NCBI RefSeq assembly: GCF_036588685.1
Contig: NC_086386.1
Location: forward strand, 42,641,878-42,705,877
Source of the DNA: Mytilus trossulus
Taxonomy: Eukaryota > Mollusca > Bivalvia > Mytilida > Mytilidae
Direction: 5' to 3'
Length of the DNA stretch: 64,000 nt
This document shows, one piece after another, positions 24,491 to 39,000 of this stretch. The notes under the pieces were generated by a model. That model saw only the letters and a list, made by a program, of their open reading frames with translations, was not told where the DNA came from and did not search any database. A program made the position numbers and the translations under genes. Position 1 is the stretch's first letter; every line of letters begins with the position of its first letter.

Positions 24491-26455
24491 AAAAATATCA
24501 GAAATAAATGATAAGTAAAAATAAAATTGAAAATGGAAATAAGGTCAATATAATATAATGTTCCAATTACTTGTGATATGAAAAATTATGTCATTTCTAT
24601 CACAGGCGATAGTCTCGCGGTAAGAAAAAAAATCACATATTATAGGAATCTTAGCCTCGAACAATCCACTTTTCGACACGTTACACTAAACTCAACTTAT
24701 ATGGGAAAATGATACTTTTTTAGCTACGCAGAATAAGAAAAAAGTATACACTTGTTAGATCTGATTTATATGATCAGGATGAGGTAACAGAATCCCAGCG
24801 GCACCTCCTATCAAAGCCCGACGAAATTATAATCGAAAGTTATTTGTTAATTTGTCTTATTTAATTTTTTTCAACATTCATGATCCGTAATGCATGACAA
24901 ATTGGTGATTTGAGGGAGATCACAAAGAACTTTCACGTCAAAAATAAGTCGAAAATTGAGAATTGTGCATTGTTTGTATGGCGTTGGCAAGGACGAATAT
25001 CATGATATAATTGCCAAGCTGAGGTCGGTTTAAATGTTAAGCAAATTACCATGGTCGTAAAATTTAATGAACCGCTGCGCAACATAATTGATGTCTAAAT
25101 ACAAAACAATGATAATATTTATAAATTTGTGAACCTTACCTTTATTCTCACTGTATGTTGGGTACTATAATATATATACGTATCATCATCGACAATATTA
25201 ACATGGTTAATGTAGGAATGTATATTATCTACCTTTGAACTTTGTATTACGTAATCAGAAATTTCCTGTAAATTCTACTTTCGCTATCATTTCAACTTTT
25301 ACTTTCGTTTTTGCTCTATATATATATATATAGCAAATAGTCGATATATTAAGATTATTTTTTTTTAACCATATATTAAAATTAAACTTGATTGGACAAA
25401 ATTCATTCAAAGAAGACGATTTATAAAATTCAATTTCCCAACCATTTAAAGGCTTGGGGAGTTTACAGGAGATTAATTTCGTCTGTTCTTGTGTTTTATC
25501 ATGGAGCCAAGGAACAGCTACTCAATATATAACAAAACAAGCTTATAGAATAGTTGGGACTGGTGAGAGATGAAAATACATTCGTATATCCTTTCAAGAG
25601 ACCGAGGATGTAAATGAATACGTTTTAAGAGGGGGCAAACCTTTTTGTGTTAACCTGTTGTGGCCCTTTTCAAGGTGTAGTTAACTGTTATATGAGATCA
25701 ATTTAAGCTGTAAACTGTTTTCCACCATGTTTGTTAACTGTTAACAGCATTTTTGCATTTTTGTTAACTGTTTTTGCCAAAATCGAGGTGTTGTCGACAT
25801 GTGAATGGACCCCCTATTGTCCCCCTTTTAAGCATGCATAGCAACAGATACAAATGTGTAGTCAATCTGAATAAAAGCCCCCTTCATCCCCTCCAAGATA
25901 ATCACAATGGGCATCTTCTTCAAAGAAAAGAACAGAAAAATCATGTTTTGTCCTTTATTTGGATAGGTATTGGATCCACTGGGGGTCCAACTGAATTCCA
26001 AGAAGGGGCCTGCTCCAGTATTTCCCCAAAAAATGTTTACCCACAATTATAGGCAGTAGGGCAACATTCCACCCCCCTCCCCAAAAAACAAACCAATTCT
26101 TGCAACTCTCCTTAAATCCACCTCTGCATATATTTGTATCTTTATTCAGATTTTGTTATACAAAATTGATAATTTCAACCCTCTATATGAAACAAATAAT
26201 ATGTGCTGTATAAAATGCAATGACTGTAAAATTTTGTAACAGCAAATTTCAATAACATAATATCCATATTTTCACTGTAGTACTGGCAATACTGGGCTGG
26301 TTATACCCTCAAGAACTAACAGTCCACAAGCACCCCTTTTTTTATTCATTTGTGGATACAACCTAATTATTGGCAAAACAGTCATCCATATTGCAGTTCT
26401 GGCAATCTAAGTATTACATATTCAATCTGCAGTATGTTTTGGTCAGTGCATCAAG
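24491..26455. other. Intergenic, no gene recognised
   Basis: Only a (TA)n run near 25318-25333 and repeated TTAACTGTT words at 25650-25770 stand out. Short frames around 25774-26052 exist on both strands without family resemblance or splice context. Confidence 0.45.
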
Positions 26456-26456
26456 T

Positions 26457-26611
26457 ACAGTGGCAGATCCAGAACTTTTCCTAAGGGGGGACCACTGCCT
26501 GACCTATCCAATCATGCCTCAATGATTCCCTGTATAATCAACCAAATTTTTCCCGCGATAGGGGGCCTGGGCCCTCCAGGGCCCCCTCCCCACTGGATCC
26601 GCCTATGAAGT
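26457..26611. repeat. Short inverted-repeat element
   Basis: CAGTGGCAGATCCAG at the left and CTGGATCCGCCTATG at the right form imperfect inverted ends about 155 bp apart. AAGTA lies on both flanks as a possible target duplication. A palindromic centre (GGGCCCTCCAGGGCCC) sits inside. Confidence 0.65.
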
Positions 26612-27631
26612 ATAGGGTAAATCATATTTATTAAGCTATGATAGTCAATTAAAGATAAGATCACTTTAATTTTTTTAATGACCAGGTCAAGAAAGTGTTT
26701 AACTTCTTTATTACCACATAATTACTCTATTGACTTACAATAAATATTGTAGCTGTGGTCAACTTGTGAATATTTTGAAATATTCTCAACTGGACATGTA
26801 TTCTCTGACAACTGTCTTGTACATCACATATCAAGGTATATAAAGCAACTTGTTTCATAAAAAACATGTTTATTTCTTTACAACTGACATATTGATTCAA
26901 CATATCTCTCTCAATTTAATAGATTATCATCATCTAAAAATTCAATACACATCGTTCAAAATAAACCGACAATTAAAATGGAATTCAGAAATGAGACCAG
27001 TCTCTGTAATAACAACACTGTAATATGTATTTTTTGTCATTTATACTCATTTATACTCCTAAAATAATACAAATTCAAATTGGTTAGCAATGGTTTCCAT
27101 GAATCATCTGATTAAAATGATAAAACAGGTAAGGATAACATAATAAAAATGAAATTTTTGGAGGTTTAGCACTGATCACATATATTATGAATATATGTTA
27201 TCAAAAACTTCCTAAATTTTTTAACTTTTACTGAAGAAATGTTTTTTTGTAGTTTAATTTAACGTAAGTTCCATTATATTGGATGAATAAGAAACATTCT
27301 AAGGTCATAAAAGTTAAGAAAAAAATTAGACTGATTTCAGACTCTAGTATATTATAAAATTTCCAGTATAAAGGCCTCTTTTTAATTAAATTGTACAAAG
27401 TAAATGTTGACTACATGTGTACCTGTTTATTTGTCAATCTTATTCAAACAGATTTAATGATAATGTTTTTTGTAACATACAATGACTTCTATCCTTCCTT
27501 TCATTCAAGAACAAATTCATCAACAATTGTTTATATGATAACATAAGATGGTAGTTTTCTTAAAGAGTTTCCTTGAACGGAAGGCATTTTCTTTTATATT
27601 GTAGATTCACTATACACTAAAATATTTTTTG
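26612..27631. other. 3' flank and probable 3' UTR of PAM16
   Basis: AT-rich sequence downstream of the PAM16 stop. No separate gene is visible. Confidence 0.4.
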
Positions 27632-30600
27632 TCAAGAAGGACCATCTTGACTTTTATTGTCTGTTTCTATTCTCTTTGTTTCAGTGTTTATATCTTTGTC
27701 TTTATCTTTCATTTCCATGTCTAATCTTTCTTTTGCTCTCACAACCTAAAAATAAAATAAATTATCATAATTTTAAAATAAAAAAAAAATAACAATTTTT
27801 GTTCAGGAATCAAAACTTTATCAAGTTAAAGTATAATATGCTATATTAAAAACTGTTTATCTGGGCATATACCAAGAAAGTTTAATGTTTTGTGGAAATA
27901 TCCTTTAACTGAGAAAATAATTCATTTTTATTAAATTTTAATTCTTGGTTTTCCTATTAACTTACAAATCAAATTATGAGGGTAGTAGAGTTAAACAGTG
28001 TGATTGTCGATAGCTTTAAGTGATAACAGTTACACTCTGATGTTCCACTCATTAACATACACACACAGACTTTTCATTGGTAGTTAACCACTCATGTATG
28101 ATAATTTGGAAAATATCACTTATCCTCTTAATTACAAAAAAACAAAATGCTTGTCAATTAAAACATGTCGTTAGAATTAGTAACAAACTTTATCTAATCA
28201 AAGAGCTGATAGCTCTGAAGTGGAAGAAGGTGAATAAAAGGTAACTTGAATTACCATAAAAGCAGCCCCACTTACCCAGGCTGCTTTGTTCCATTATCGT
28301 TAAAATGTATTTTTTTTCTTCAAACAAGAAAAGGTCATAAGTACATGGATTTCCCATCCGTACAATCATTTTCTATGTTCAGTTGACTATGAAAATTAGG
28401 TAAAATCTTTAATTTGGCAGTAATTAAGAAGATCATATCAAGAGGAACACATGTGTACTAAGTTTCAAGTTGATTGGATTTCAACTTCATCAAAAACTAC
28501 CTCGACCATAAACTTTATAACCAGAAGCAGGACGGACGGACAGACTATAAAACATATTGCCCATAAATGGAGCATAAAAATAGTAAGACTTGTTACATAC
28601 CTGCCAACTTTTGAAAGTTCCCATATGGGTTTTTACTGCACAACAACAATTTTAAAGGTTACAATTTTTAGCGACGTATTTTGCAAGATCTGGATTGTCT
28701 AGAAAAAGTGTCATATTTGTATGATGAACTTACATGCCTTTTCCTCAAGTCTGTTTGCATGATTCTAGTTATATATTAAATCGGTAGAAAAAATATACAT
28801 GAAGCTAGCAGAGCAGGGTTTATTTTCCAGATTAAGAATATTAGATGCTTGTTGAAATTTCCAATTTTGAATTATGCACAAAGATGGACCTTTAACAGGT
28901 TGGGAACAACAGTCCAAATGAGGGTAACCTAACTGGAAGATCATCACAACCCACTGTAAAAAATGAGCACAAAAAAAAGTCATTTATATTCATATTATTT
29001 GATGAAACTTTTCCCCAAGAACTATGCATCTATTAAGTACTGAATGGTCAAAACATCATGTTTTTTATCGACATAAATTTTGTCGTAAATGTAACCAAAT
29101 GATGTAGAAATTGTGTTTTTTCTTCAAATTTCCATCAAATTGTAATGTTTATAGTTCCCTTATTGCCTCTCTATTTGAATAAAATAAAATAATAAGAAGA
29201 ATCTGTTTCTTGTTTTGTTTTGTTTTTGACAAATGATTGTTCACTGCTTGCAAATGAACCATTATATTTATATATCTTATCTGTATATATTTTTGTTCAT
29301 GTCTCCATCTCTTTATCATTTGTAAATGTATAGACAAATAAGAAAGAAATAAGCTCTACATGTATATTTGCAACATCGTAAATTAATTAAAAAAATAACA
29401 TACACTAACACTAGTACTGCATGGATTTTTTTAAAGCATTATGAAAGTCATATTTGTAGAAAGCTTAAAAAGACTTAAAAACAGTGTAAAATGTCTTGCT
29501 ATTTCTTAGCTTACACAATAAAATCTAATATATACTAACATTTACAAATTTAAATTTTAAGATTTTACTAGGAATTAATCTAACTACTAGACCTTTTGTT
29601 AGTCGAGTTGCACATAGTGTATGTTGACTTCTACTCAGTTATAAACAAATTTAACATATAAACTTCAATTTAATCCTTGAAAGGAGGTCTAGATTGCTAA
29701 AATAATTTATAAATTTTAATTTTTTTATTTGTCCAAAATCATTTAAATTCATTTAATCAACATCCTTTTATGATTATTTGATTAAAATATTAATCATTTA
29801 TAGTCTTTTTACAATTTACATTTTTAAAAGCAAAATAACTGAAAACAGGATAAAACAAAGGGAAGTAACAAAAAAGTATTTCAATATTCCCAATACACAT
29901 CGTTTTGATAACACAACATCAAAACGGCAGTTAGCCTGAGGTAAACATCGTTGATTACCAGTATGTTTGACACCCAAGCTGTCAAGTGAAGCCATATAAT
30001 TATACATCTTCTTTGATGTTCAGGTAAAATTTAACACAGGTGTCAATTACACCCGTACAGTAGAATGAAATGATCAAATATGGCGTCTGAAAAATTTCAT
30101 ACACGGGAGTTTTTTCTCCTAAACGGGAGGTTCACATGTATGTTACGAAGGGCATCTAATTCACATGACAAAGGAAAACCATGAATAAAGACAACACTTT
30201 ATATATCCTTTTTATTTATATAAAAACAAAATCTTCTTGTCTGCAGGATTGCAAATTCGTAACTTCAAGGGCGAACTTGTAAACAGGGCGAGTTGTCCCG
30301 ATACCAAATTCACGCATGCGTAATACAAATATATACAGTTAAAACATCCTGTTACAAGTAAACAAATAACGTTCAGGTGGATGAGATGAAATCTAATAAT
30401 TTACATAAATAAAAGGGTCATACTTACGATAGTGATTGTTTTACAATCATAATTTACAAATTAAATGATTCAGATGCCTAATCATGTGTAAAAATCAGTG
30501 TCAGGAATCTAAGTTGTTTTGAAATTGTAATACACGAAATGAATGCGGCATACAGAGACTCAATGCCAATGGTCAGCCCCTTAAGTCTTCAGAAGACTTG

Positions 30601-33600
30601 ACGTCTTCTTCCACTAAAAATTGCAGAATAAAGGGAAATAACTCTTGTATTTTTTCCATTATTCTGAATCACAACTTTCCTGGCTATACCAATTTTGAAA
30701 AATTTCTGACAATGTAAGATCCAAATAGGTTCAAATATACAAATGAATTCTAGTACATACATACTTGAAGTATTACTTGGCAGATATTAATTCTACATTA
30801 TATATATAATACAGCAGAACGAAAGTGGAACATCATAAATATTGTCTCACAGTGATATGCATTTAATATTGAATTGCAGAAACTATAAATCCTAGGAAAA
30901 TTGTACATTGTGTAAGGGGAACTAGTTTTGATCATTTATATGATTGATTTGATTTGTGGTGTTTTAACACAACTTTTAAACAACACATTTAGGCTATATT
31001 GTGGTTGCCACTTTTTATTGGTGGAGGAAGCCGGAGTGTCCTGAGAAAACCACTCTCTTTTCTGCTTTATGACCAGGTTGTTGTCTCTTAAGACACCTTC
31101 CTCATTTCCTATCTCAACCTACCTTTGATTGTATATATAGTGATCCCCCTTTACTCTTATCGTTGACTTGAAACAAATGTTCATAATTCTTCACTAGACT
31201 TTCATAATCTACATCTTCTTTTACATTTAATATTTGTCTGGCTTCCTGAAAAAAATATATGAAGAAAACATGCAATTTTGGTAGTTTGAATAAAATTTCA
31301 GATCAGTAAATTCCTAAAAAGATAATTGATTCAAGATTTTACAAATATTCATATTCTCTCAGTACAATAGTGTATTACAATGACCAGTATTTAAGTCATA
31401 ATTGAAAAAAAAAATGAATATGAAGAATTGAGAAATTTCTGTAAATGCATTTAATAGAACATTTAAAACTATTTTTCTAGGATTATTAATAATTTTTTTG
31501 AAAATTGGATATATCAAAGATAAAAATTCTAACATGTATGTGTTGGTCAATGCATGTAACCCCTAGTCTTTGATAAATTTGAATTTTTGCATAAATCGTT
31601 TTTTAACAATGTTGAAATGAAAAACAAAATCCATATCCAAACATACACCTTAATATGACATCATTAATGTTTATGATACAAATTACAAGTTCATAGACCT
31701 AGCATTAAATGGTATTTAAGTGAAAACATGTGATTGGACCGTGAACTCATGATTTTTTTTAACAGGGTTAAAATAATTTTCACTTAACAAAGTCATACAT
31801 GTACATCTATATGTTAAAGTGGAGTTTTTAAGTATGATTTATCAAGTTTAAAGAATCCTGCCATTCGTTCTTGACAAACTGTGTATATTCCTGTTTTAAT
31901 GGTTTTACACTAATAATTTTTGGGGTCCTTTATAGCTTGCTGTTCTGTGTGAGCCTAGGCTCTGTACCTTGGCCTACTATGTATATGGTTTAAATTTATA
32001 AATTGTTACTTGGATGGAGAGTTGTCTCATTGGCACTCATACCACATCTTCCTATATCTATACAGTATATATATCATCTTATAGATCTCTGATCAGTCAG
32101 AGCTGAGACGTAAACAAGTCAATTTTTGTTTTTTACTTTAATAAGTCGAAACATGTATTAATTATAAAAATGTAGTTTCAATTTTAGACTTATCTAAGTC
32201 AGAAAATGACAGACTTGTTAAGGTCTATTTAAGTTGTTGAAAAAACTTAATGTTACTTTGAAGCCAAACTACACCACCTATGACAGCAAAAACCTGTATT
32301 CAGAGTTCACAAGGACTTGAGCTATCTATATTTAATTATCTCATTGAACATCCATACTAAACACAGATGTTTTACCTCATTAAGTGTGATTCCAGGTGGT
32401 TGCATTGTAAGGTTTATTAACATTATCTCCGATTTTTTAGACTCTCATTCATATTTTTCTTTAGAAGACAAAGCATTGGCTTTCAATGTTGTCATTATTT
32501 GATTTAGATGCATGACCTCCTTATAAATATGCATGGGTCTTGAATATAACCAATTTTGATCACTCATCGACTTATAGGAGTCAATATTTGCAACTTTTTG
32601 ATTCTGGTCAATTATTTCTTGTATAACAATACTGGACTTATTCAACATGTTCAAGTCGTATTTTGTCTTACATTAAAGGGAGACAAATCCTAAAACTTAC
32701 AAATCTAGACCTCTATGAGTCAAAAGCAGATTCAGACTTATTTATGTCTGAGCTCTGACTGCTGATTTATGATGTACAACAAAAATGTACCTGTATAGAC
32801 ATCCCAGTAAATGTGTCATTGATAGCAGCCTTTCTAGCTTCTTGTTTGGTTTGAGAAGAACCAGATTGTCCTCCATGTCGACTAGCAGCATGTTTGTAAG
32901 CTTGATGTTCCTCTCGCACAGCTCTAACAAAAGCTCTTCCAACAACTTGGGCCCCAGCAGTCACAATCTGTATAAGGTATTTTGCCTGAAACAAACAGTA
33001 GACAATATCATTATAACATAAATACCTATCTAAATACGACAAATAAAACATATCAGGGATGATTCTACTATATAGTTTAGGGCCGCTTAACGACCCTAAA
33101 ATCATCCAGCGGCCCCCCAAAAAAATAATGTGAATTAAAATTCCCAATTCAGAAAAAAAATAATTTAAAAATTGATATTTTCTTAAATGTTGCCGTCACC
33201 AATTTAAGCAACTATAATTTTTCATAGTTTGTTGTCAAAGCGTTTTAAAACCTGGATGAGAATGCTGTTTAAGATCTCCTTTTATTAACAACGATTTAAT
33301 TATGTCAACATGTGGTAATTTTTAGCAGTCGGATTCAATTGATGGAAATGCAATGGGAGTTTTTGATCTCATAAAAGCAGATTGCCCAGTAGGTCGATAA
33401 AAAGATGATTTTTGTCAAAATGGGTTTCATTGAAGCAGACCTCGGCAGAGAGCAATATTCCAATTTAGATATAACATTGATGAATAAATCTTAATGAGCG
33501 CCGATCTCGTTAAAGGAGATCGCCTAGCAGAGCCAGTTATATAATATGATGAAAACTTTTTTTTTTAAACATGTTAAAGAAATTAATTTATATTTTGTCA

Positions 33601-35181
33601 GGCTCTATTTCCTCAAAAGACAAACGCTTGAGCGTTTTTGAAAATACATGTGGATGATAGATCATTCATGAAATAGATGTCAACATCATGGAACTTTTTT
33701 TAAAAGTTGTGAAGTCTGAAGATGATCCAAAATATAATAATATTTAAACACAATAGTTCAATGCTTTAATTTCCTGTTTCTTAGGGTTACACCTAAAGTA
33801 ATACTATGGGAACTTACATATTAAACAGAAAGCAAAAATCACAAAAAAATCTTATCCAATAAGTACTTGAACTTTTGTAATTGCTTTTCTGAATTCGACA
33901 ATTGACCAGTTCAATTTGAAATCCATTTAAATCAAGATAAATTTATAAAGATGACCTGCTGTTGAAAAAATTACCCAATGGATGATTTTTTTCAGTGGTT
34001 TATGTTAGCTGTTATATAAATATAAAAGGCCTAGGTTAATATCATAGCTAAGAGAAGATAGTGCATCATGTGCAATGATCTTCATGTAACAACTTCCCTG
34101 GTCTCAATCCAATAACTGTCAAGCGATCTGGTAATCATATACCGGTATATCATAATCAGTAGCACGTGCAGGATTATTCAAAATGTTACAACGTATTACA
34201 GCAGTCTACAGGTGAAACCTAATATACATTTTCCGTGTTTACAGGTACAGAGATATTGTTGGATTTTTTCAAAACTACCTTTACCCTTTTTTATTGGGAA
34301 AATAGGCATCATTTTTATCAAATTGGAAAATTTTAATAAACCATGAATTAAACTTAAACTTCAATTTTCAGACCCCATTTCAAGAGTAAAACCCTGCTTT
34401 GAAATAAGACCCCTATAGTCAGTGATAATGCACATATAGACCCTCAAATCTGCACATATACTCATTTAAGGCACGAAAAATGCAAAAATTAGTGTTTTTC
34501 AGGTTGTATTCATGCACAATTACTACTGAAACTGCACTGTTTGGGAATTTTTTTGTCTTTTGGGGAATAATTTTAAGCCATTTTTTTTTCAAATTGGGAT
34601 TCTTCTCCAAAGGAAAAAAGCCTTCATTCTCAAGTAATTTAAGGCAAACAATTTCACTGAGGTAAATAATGTTATTTCCTCTTAGATTTTATGCCTAAAA
34701 AATCCCAATTAGGATGAAAATTTCCAATTTAATGGTCAAGGGACCCATCCCAAAACACCTAGAATCATCCCTGCATATGTAATACATGTAATACGGTATG
34801 GGTAACCTGGTAACAAAGAAACATTTGTGTAAATCTAGTTTTATATAGGGTCTAGAGCCTATGCTCCTAACCTAGACTTAAGTGAATCTTCAATGGTAGG
34901 GACACACCAACATTAAAGTGCATGTAGAGAAGAATATAATGCGGGACCAAAATATCTTTGCTGTTGATTTTGTATTGCTGATTATTCATCATGTTCATCA
35001 AGGACAATAAATTATATTATTATCTTCTAATAATCTAAGTCGATTATCTACTTAGACCACACTGCATCCAACAGCCATTACCAACAAATATATAGTTTAT
35101 TACTTTAATATCAAATTAAAATTAAAAATTCTATTTTACATATTTTTCAATCATCAATCATGGTTCAATTTCACTTACCAT
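27632..35181 (-). CDS. PAM16: PAM16 (TIM16/Magmas), mitochondrial import motor subunit, four coding exons, 144 aa
   Basis: Exons are 35181-35179 (the ATG alone), 32985-32791 (65 codons), 31245-31123 (41 codons) and 27745-27632 (37 codons plus TGA). All introns are phase 0 with GT-AG ends; the first donor is ATG|GTAAGT. The protein starts with the mitochondrial helix [19 protein letters not shown], followed by a linker. The degenerate J domain spans about residues 67-120 ([38 protein letters not shown]). The HPD motif of true J proteins is absent, as expected: PAM16 pairs with PAM14/DNAJC19 and regulates mtHsp70 ATPase at the TIM23 channel in the inner membrane. The tail after RAKERLD is charged ([16 protein letters not shown]) and longer than in vertebrates. 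LRRC59 starts about 840 bp away in the opposite direction. Confidence 0.93.
28340..28580 (+). repeat. Interspersed repeat family B, copy 1 (PAM16 intron 3)
   Basis: Aligns with 58560-58880: 'atcattttctatgttcagtt', 'gtgtactaagtttcaagttg', 'aaaactacctcgacca', a GGACGGACGGACAGAC microsatellite, and 'cccataaatggagcat'. The layout resembles a microsatellite-bearing non-autonomous element. Confidence 0.75.
30940..31085 (+). repeat. Dispersed mollusc repeat fragment
   Basis: Text around 'ttgatttgtggtgtttt', 'aggctatattgtgg' and 'ggtggaggaagccggagtg' is a repeat I recall as frequent in mussels. It ends just before PAM16 exon 3. No second copy is in the window, so this rests on recall. Confidence 0.45.
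31925..32055 (+). repeat. Dispersed mussel repeat fragment
   Basis: 'ggagagttgtctcattggca' and 'cataccacatcttc' resemble the diverged end of the copy at 56510-56565 ('gaagagctgtcttattgaca', 'cattccacatcttc'). Confidence 0.6.
32094..32762. mobile_element. Old TIR element in PAM16 intron 2
   Basis: AGTCAGAGCTGAGACGTAAA at the left and the complement of the right end (AGTCAGAGCTCAGACATAAA) match with three differences. Both continue into AAGTC. No coding content. Confidence 0.5.
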
Positions 35182-36024
35182 CAACATACTCATGATAATT
35201 CAAATGTTATACTTTATAAATTGCACAAATGATATTTCACTCTTTAATTATGCCGCCAATTACAGTATATATGGTGTAATAATTTTGTGATTGCGTGATC
35301 TAAGTTGCGTATTTTTATATTACATGTATTACGAAACATATATGATTTCAAGGTCGTGAAGTGAAAATCATCACTAATTAGCGGTGTTATTTAATTTTCT
35401 TGTATTATCATGGTTAGGAATATGTTTGTGAGAGTTTCATGGATTCAATTATAAATGGAAATACCATAGATATAGCTGTTTGATAAAGATATAAAGCCTA
35501 AATGTGCGTGTGGGTCTTCTCGAAATTCACATTTCGCATGTCAAGATCAACAGGAAGCTTGAAGACTAAACCTGCGTTCTAATTAAACGTTTTAAAGATC
35601 TCCTTCAATAAACAATAGTCATGTTCGGTTAGGATTTTACCATGAGCAACCTTGGTATGATGTAGCAAAGTACTTCCCAATAGTTTTTTCGACAACTCAC
35701 CCAAACGTACAAAAATATAGAAATGGAGATACAAGTGTGTTAGTGCCAATAAAATCATTCAGTACAATATTATAAATATTTTTTGTTATTCATTTATGAT
35801 TTGAAAATGATTTATGAATCATTTCTTTTAATATAAAATGACCGTTGTTGGCTATGTTTATATCTGGGTATTAGTTGTATATAAAAATAGTTCGGCAATG
35901 AAAAAATACGAAATTGCTTTATCTCTGTTCAGCATTACGTGTTATAAGTGTCATTTCCCCATTTCCGGTGAAGAAATTGGTGACGAATTCAACTTTCAGT
36001 TTTCAATCTCTCGCAGCTGTCAGA
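35182..36024. promoter_or_regulatory. Shared PAM16/LRRC59 divergent intergenic region
   Basis: The PAM16 ATG (35181, minus) and the LRRC59 ATG (36025, plus) face away from each other across 843 bp, so a bidirectional promoter is likely. I see no convincing TATA box or CpG island. It is inferred from geometry. Confidence 0.45.
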
Positions 36025-39000
36025 ATGCCGAAAGAAAATTTAAAAGATAAATTAGAAGGAAACGAATTAGACCTTGGTTTGAGTAATTTGACAACTGTTC
36101 CCGTCAAAGAGCTGGTTAGTCATTCGATACTTTGTCATGATCAGTTTCTGAAAATGTATACAAATTTAAAAAAAATAGAATTTTTGTTTTTGTTTAAAAC
36201 AACATGGATTAAAATTTTAGTACAGTTCTGATAAGAAGACACTGGCCCTGATTACTTCAAAAGTGTAACAATATACAATTTTGGCCCGCTGAGTGTTGAT
36301 CATCTAAAAATAAAGGCAACCTGACTCCTGAGTAAGGGTTATTCCATGAGGGCTTTGCTTTCGGGTAGATCCGGCTCAAGTTGATCCGTCCCACATCGAT
36401 CAGGCCCAACGTCGATCTGGCCCCAATATTCAATAAAAAACATATTTATAAAGAATACAAATTAAGATGTTAATCATGTTACAGTGTAATTTTAATTCAT
36501 AAATGTTTATTATTGTTCGGTAAAAAAAATTAAAAAAGACCTTTGAAAAATATTTTCTTTAGATGAGTATAAAACAACTATGGGCTTGTAAATGAGCAGT
36601 GTTAAGAAGATAACAAACAAATGGGACTTTCATTGTCCATGAAATTACACTTAAATGATTAGTAAAGACATCTGTAAAGGGTACACAATTTAAAATTCTA
36701 TTAGAGCAAAGAAATCTTTAGAATTCAAGAAAAGAAGAAAGGATGATTTTTTTTACTTATACAAGTAAAAAATTCTGAATGCCTAAGGGACATAACTAAG
36801 CCAATTTTTTTTTACCTATACAAGTAAATAAAATTCACTTGTATAAGTATCCTACAAATTTACTTATACATGTATGTGTATATTTTTTTTTATTTCTTCA
36901 AGTAAATAAAATACACTTGTATAAGTAGTACCCCTGACTGTATTGGGTATAATTATATTAAAACGTATATCATTGTATATAAAAGAATTCAGACATCAAT
37001 ATTTTTATTACACCAAACAAAAGATCAAACTATAAAGACTTTGTTGATTAATTACCTTCAATTAATCAGGCTTTGATTGAATTTTAAGCCTTTTGCAAAT
37101 TCCGTTTATACTGGTTCAAATTTGTCACAAATTCCTCTATATAGTGAATATAGTATTCACATTTTATTATGGGGCCGGATCAACTTGGGGCCGGATCGAC
37201 TTGGGCCAGAACGACTATGGGCCGTATTGACTTGAGACTGGATCATTTTGGGGCCGGAACGACCAGATACTGAGGGCTTTTGCCTGAGGGGAATAACTCT
37301 TACTAGAGTAGACCATTGTGGATAATCAACAACTCAATGCACCTGCTCAATGGGCTATAATTGTTTTATTGTACGGAACAAACAGTTTCAATTAAAGCAA
37401 AATATTGGAACAGATTGTCAAAACATTTACAATAGAAAACTATTTTGTGTCGATTGACATTGCGCATTTGTACAACAAAGGTAGACTCTTTCTGTTATAT
37501 AAAGATGGCCCTGAAAAAGAGTTTACAAGAAATATCATCAACACTAGATGAATTCATAACGCTTGTTTGGTCTTGTTTTTTCATCTCTTGATGGGCTTCC
37601 TGCACCATGAACTTTGCTTTATGTCTGTGACATCATTATCTTGGCAGACAACTGGTATACATATCAAGAAGCTTAGAAGGTTATTCCCCTGTGAATAATA
37701 GGGTTTTTCACCACTGGTCTAATTTTTTAGGGTTATTCGTCATGTGTTTGTCCTTCCTTGCAATTGAATGAAAATTAACTGAATTATTCTATGTCATGTG
37801 ATAATGTTTTACCCAATAGAATTGTTTCAAATATATGAAAGGTATAACATGTATAATAAAAAGGATTAATTATTGTTAGGTATACAGAGCTCCAGATAAG
37901 CTGTGTATTTGTGTGATCACGCAATACAAATAATAGAAAACCCAATGCAATTGTCCATTGACGGGTTCAACAACCCAATTAATTCAACGGAAAACCCAAT
38001 TATATGCCAAAACCATGAGTTCTCAACCCTTTTATTGGCTACCGTTTGTGTTATTTACCCTTATCTGTTTACAGTCGTTGCGTAAACTATTTTTATAATA
38101 TTTATAATTGGAAATTTCCTGTCGTTCTAAAAATAGATCCCTGTATCAAGTAGCTGAAATGGGTCCCTGTTTGAGTTTTCCGTTGCTCAATAGGTACACA
38201 TGTTTTTGTAAACATTTTGATCTTCTCAGTGTTTATCCAATTAGCGTGTGTCATGTAGTCATATTTTTTTTCGTATTGCTCGGGATTTTTCATAACATAC
38301 ATTGAATTAAAACGAAAGTGAATGTCCGGTTAAAATATTGAATAGAAGCATGTTTTCGGCTTCTTTTGAAAAACTGAGGGAAAGTTATATGATAACAAGA
38401 CTCAGCCAGTGTTTTAAGGAAGCGTCCATCGAACGCATGGGCGTGTGTGCGTACCATAATGAGAACATTGCGAAGTCAGTTGGAAAAAGTGAAAGGCCAA
38501 AATCAATTATGAAATGATAAAGCATTAGAAACCAAAAGTTCTAATAAAAGACAACTAAACCCAGATTTATGTAAATTGAATAAAAGAAAATCATTCAAGT
38601 ATAATTAGAGTTTACATACTATTTTTTATTAATTTTACGGTTAATTAATGAATACACACACTATGCACACAGCCACTGATCAGGCACTGGTCTCAGAATT
38701 TATTATATAAAGGTATAAGGCGAGTGCCTGTGAATACACATATCCTTTTTTGTGAGAAAATACAAAACTGGCAAACGGTTTGAAACGGGACACAAATTAA
38801 ACCTACAATTGCTACTCAGTTAATAAACCAAATAAAACAGCTAGCAATTAACCCTAACCATAACCTTAAACAAATAAAAGAGCTAAACAAAGACAGAAAC
38901 ATATTAATTTGAAATGGAAAAAAATTGGGGTTGATATTGCCTAAATATTCAATATTGTGTCGATAAAAACCCCATGCATTAAGGAGCTTGGTGGTGAAAA

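Noticed and set aside
32767..33147. 126-codon minus-strand frame
   Set aside because: The PAM16 exon is 32985-32791; upstream codons are intronic, before TTTCAG.
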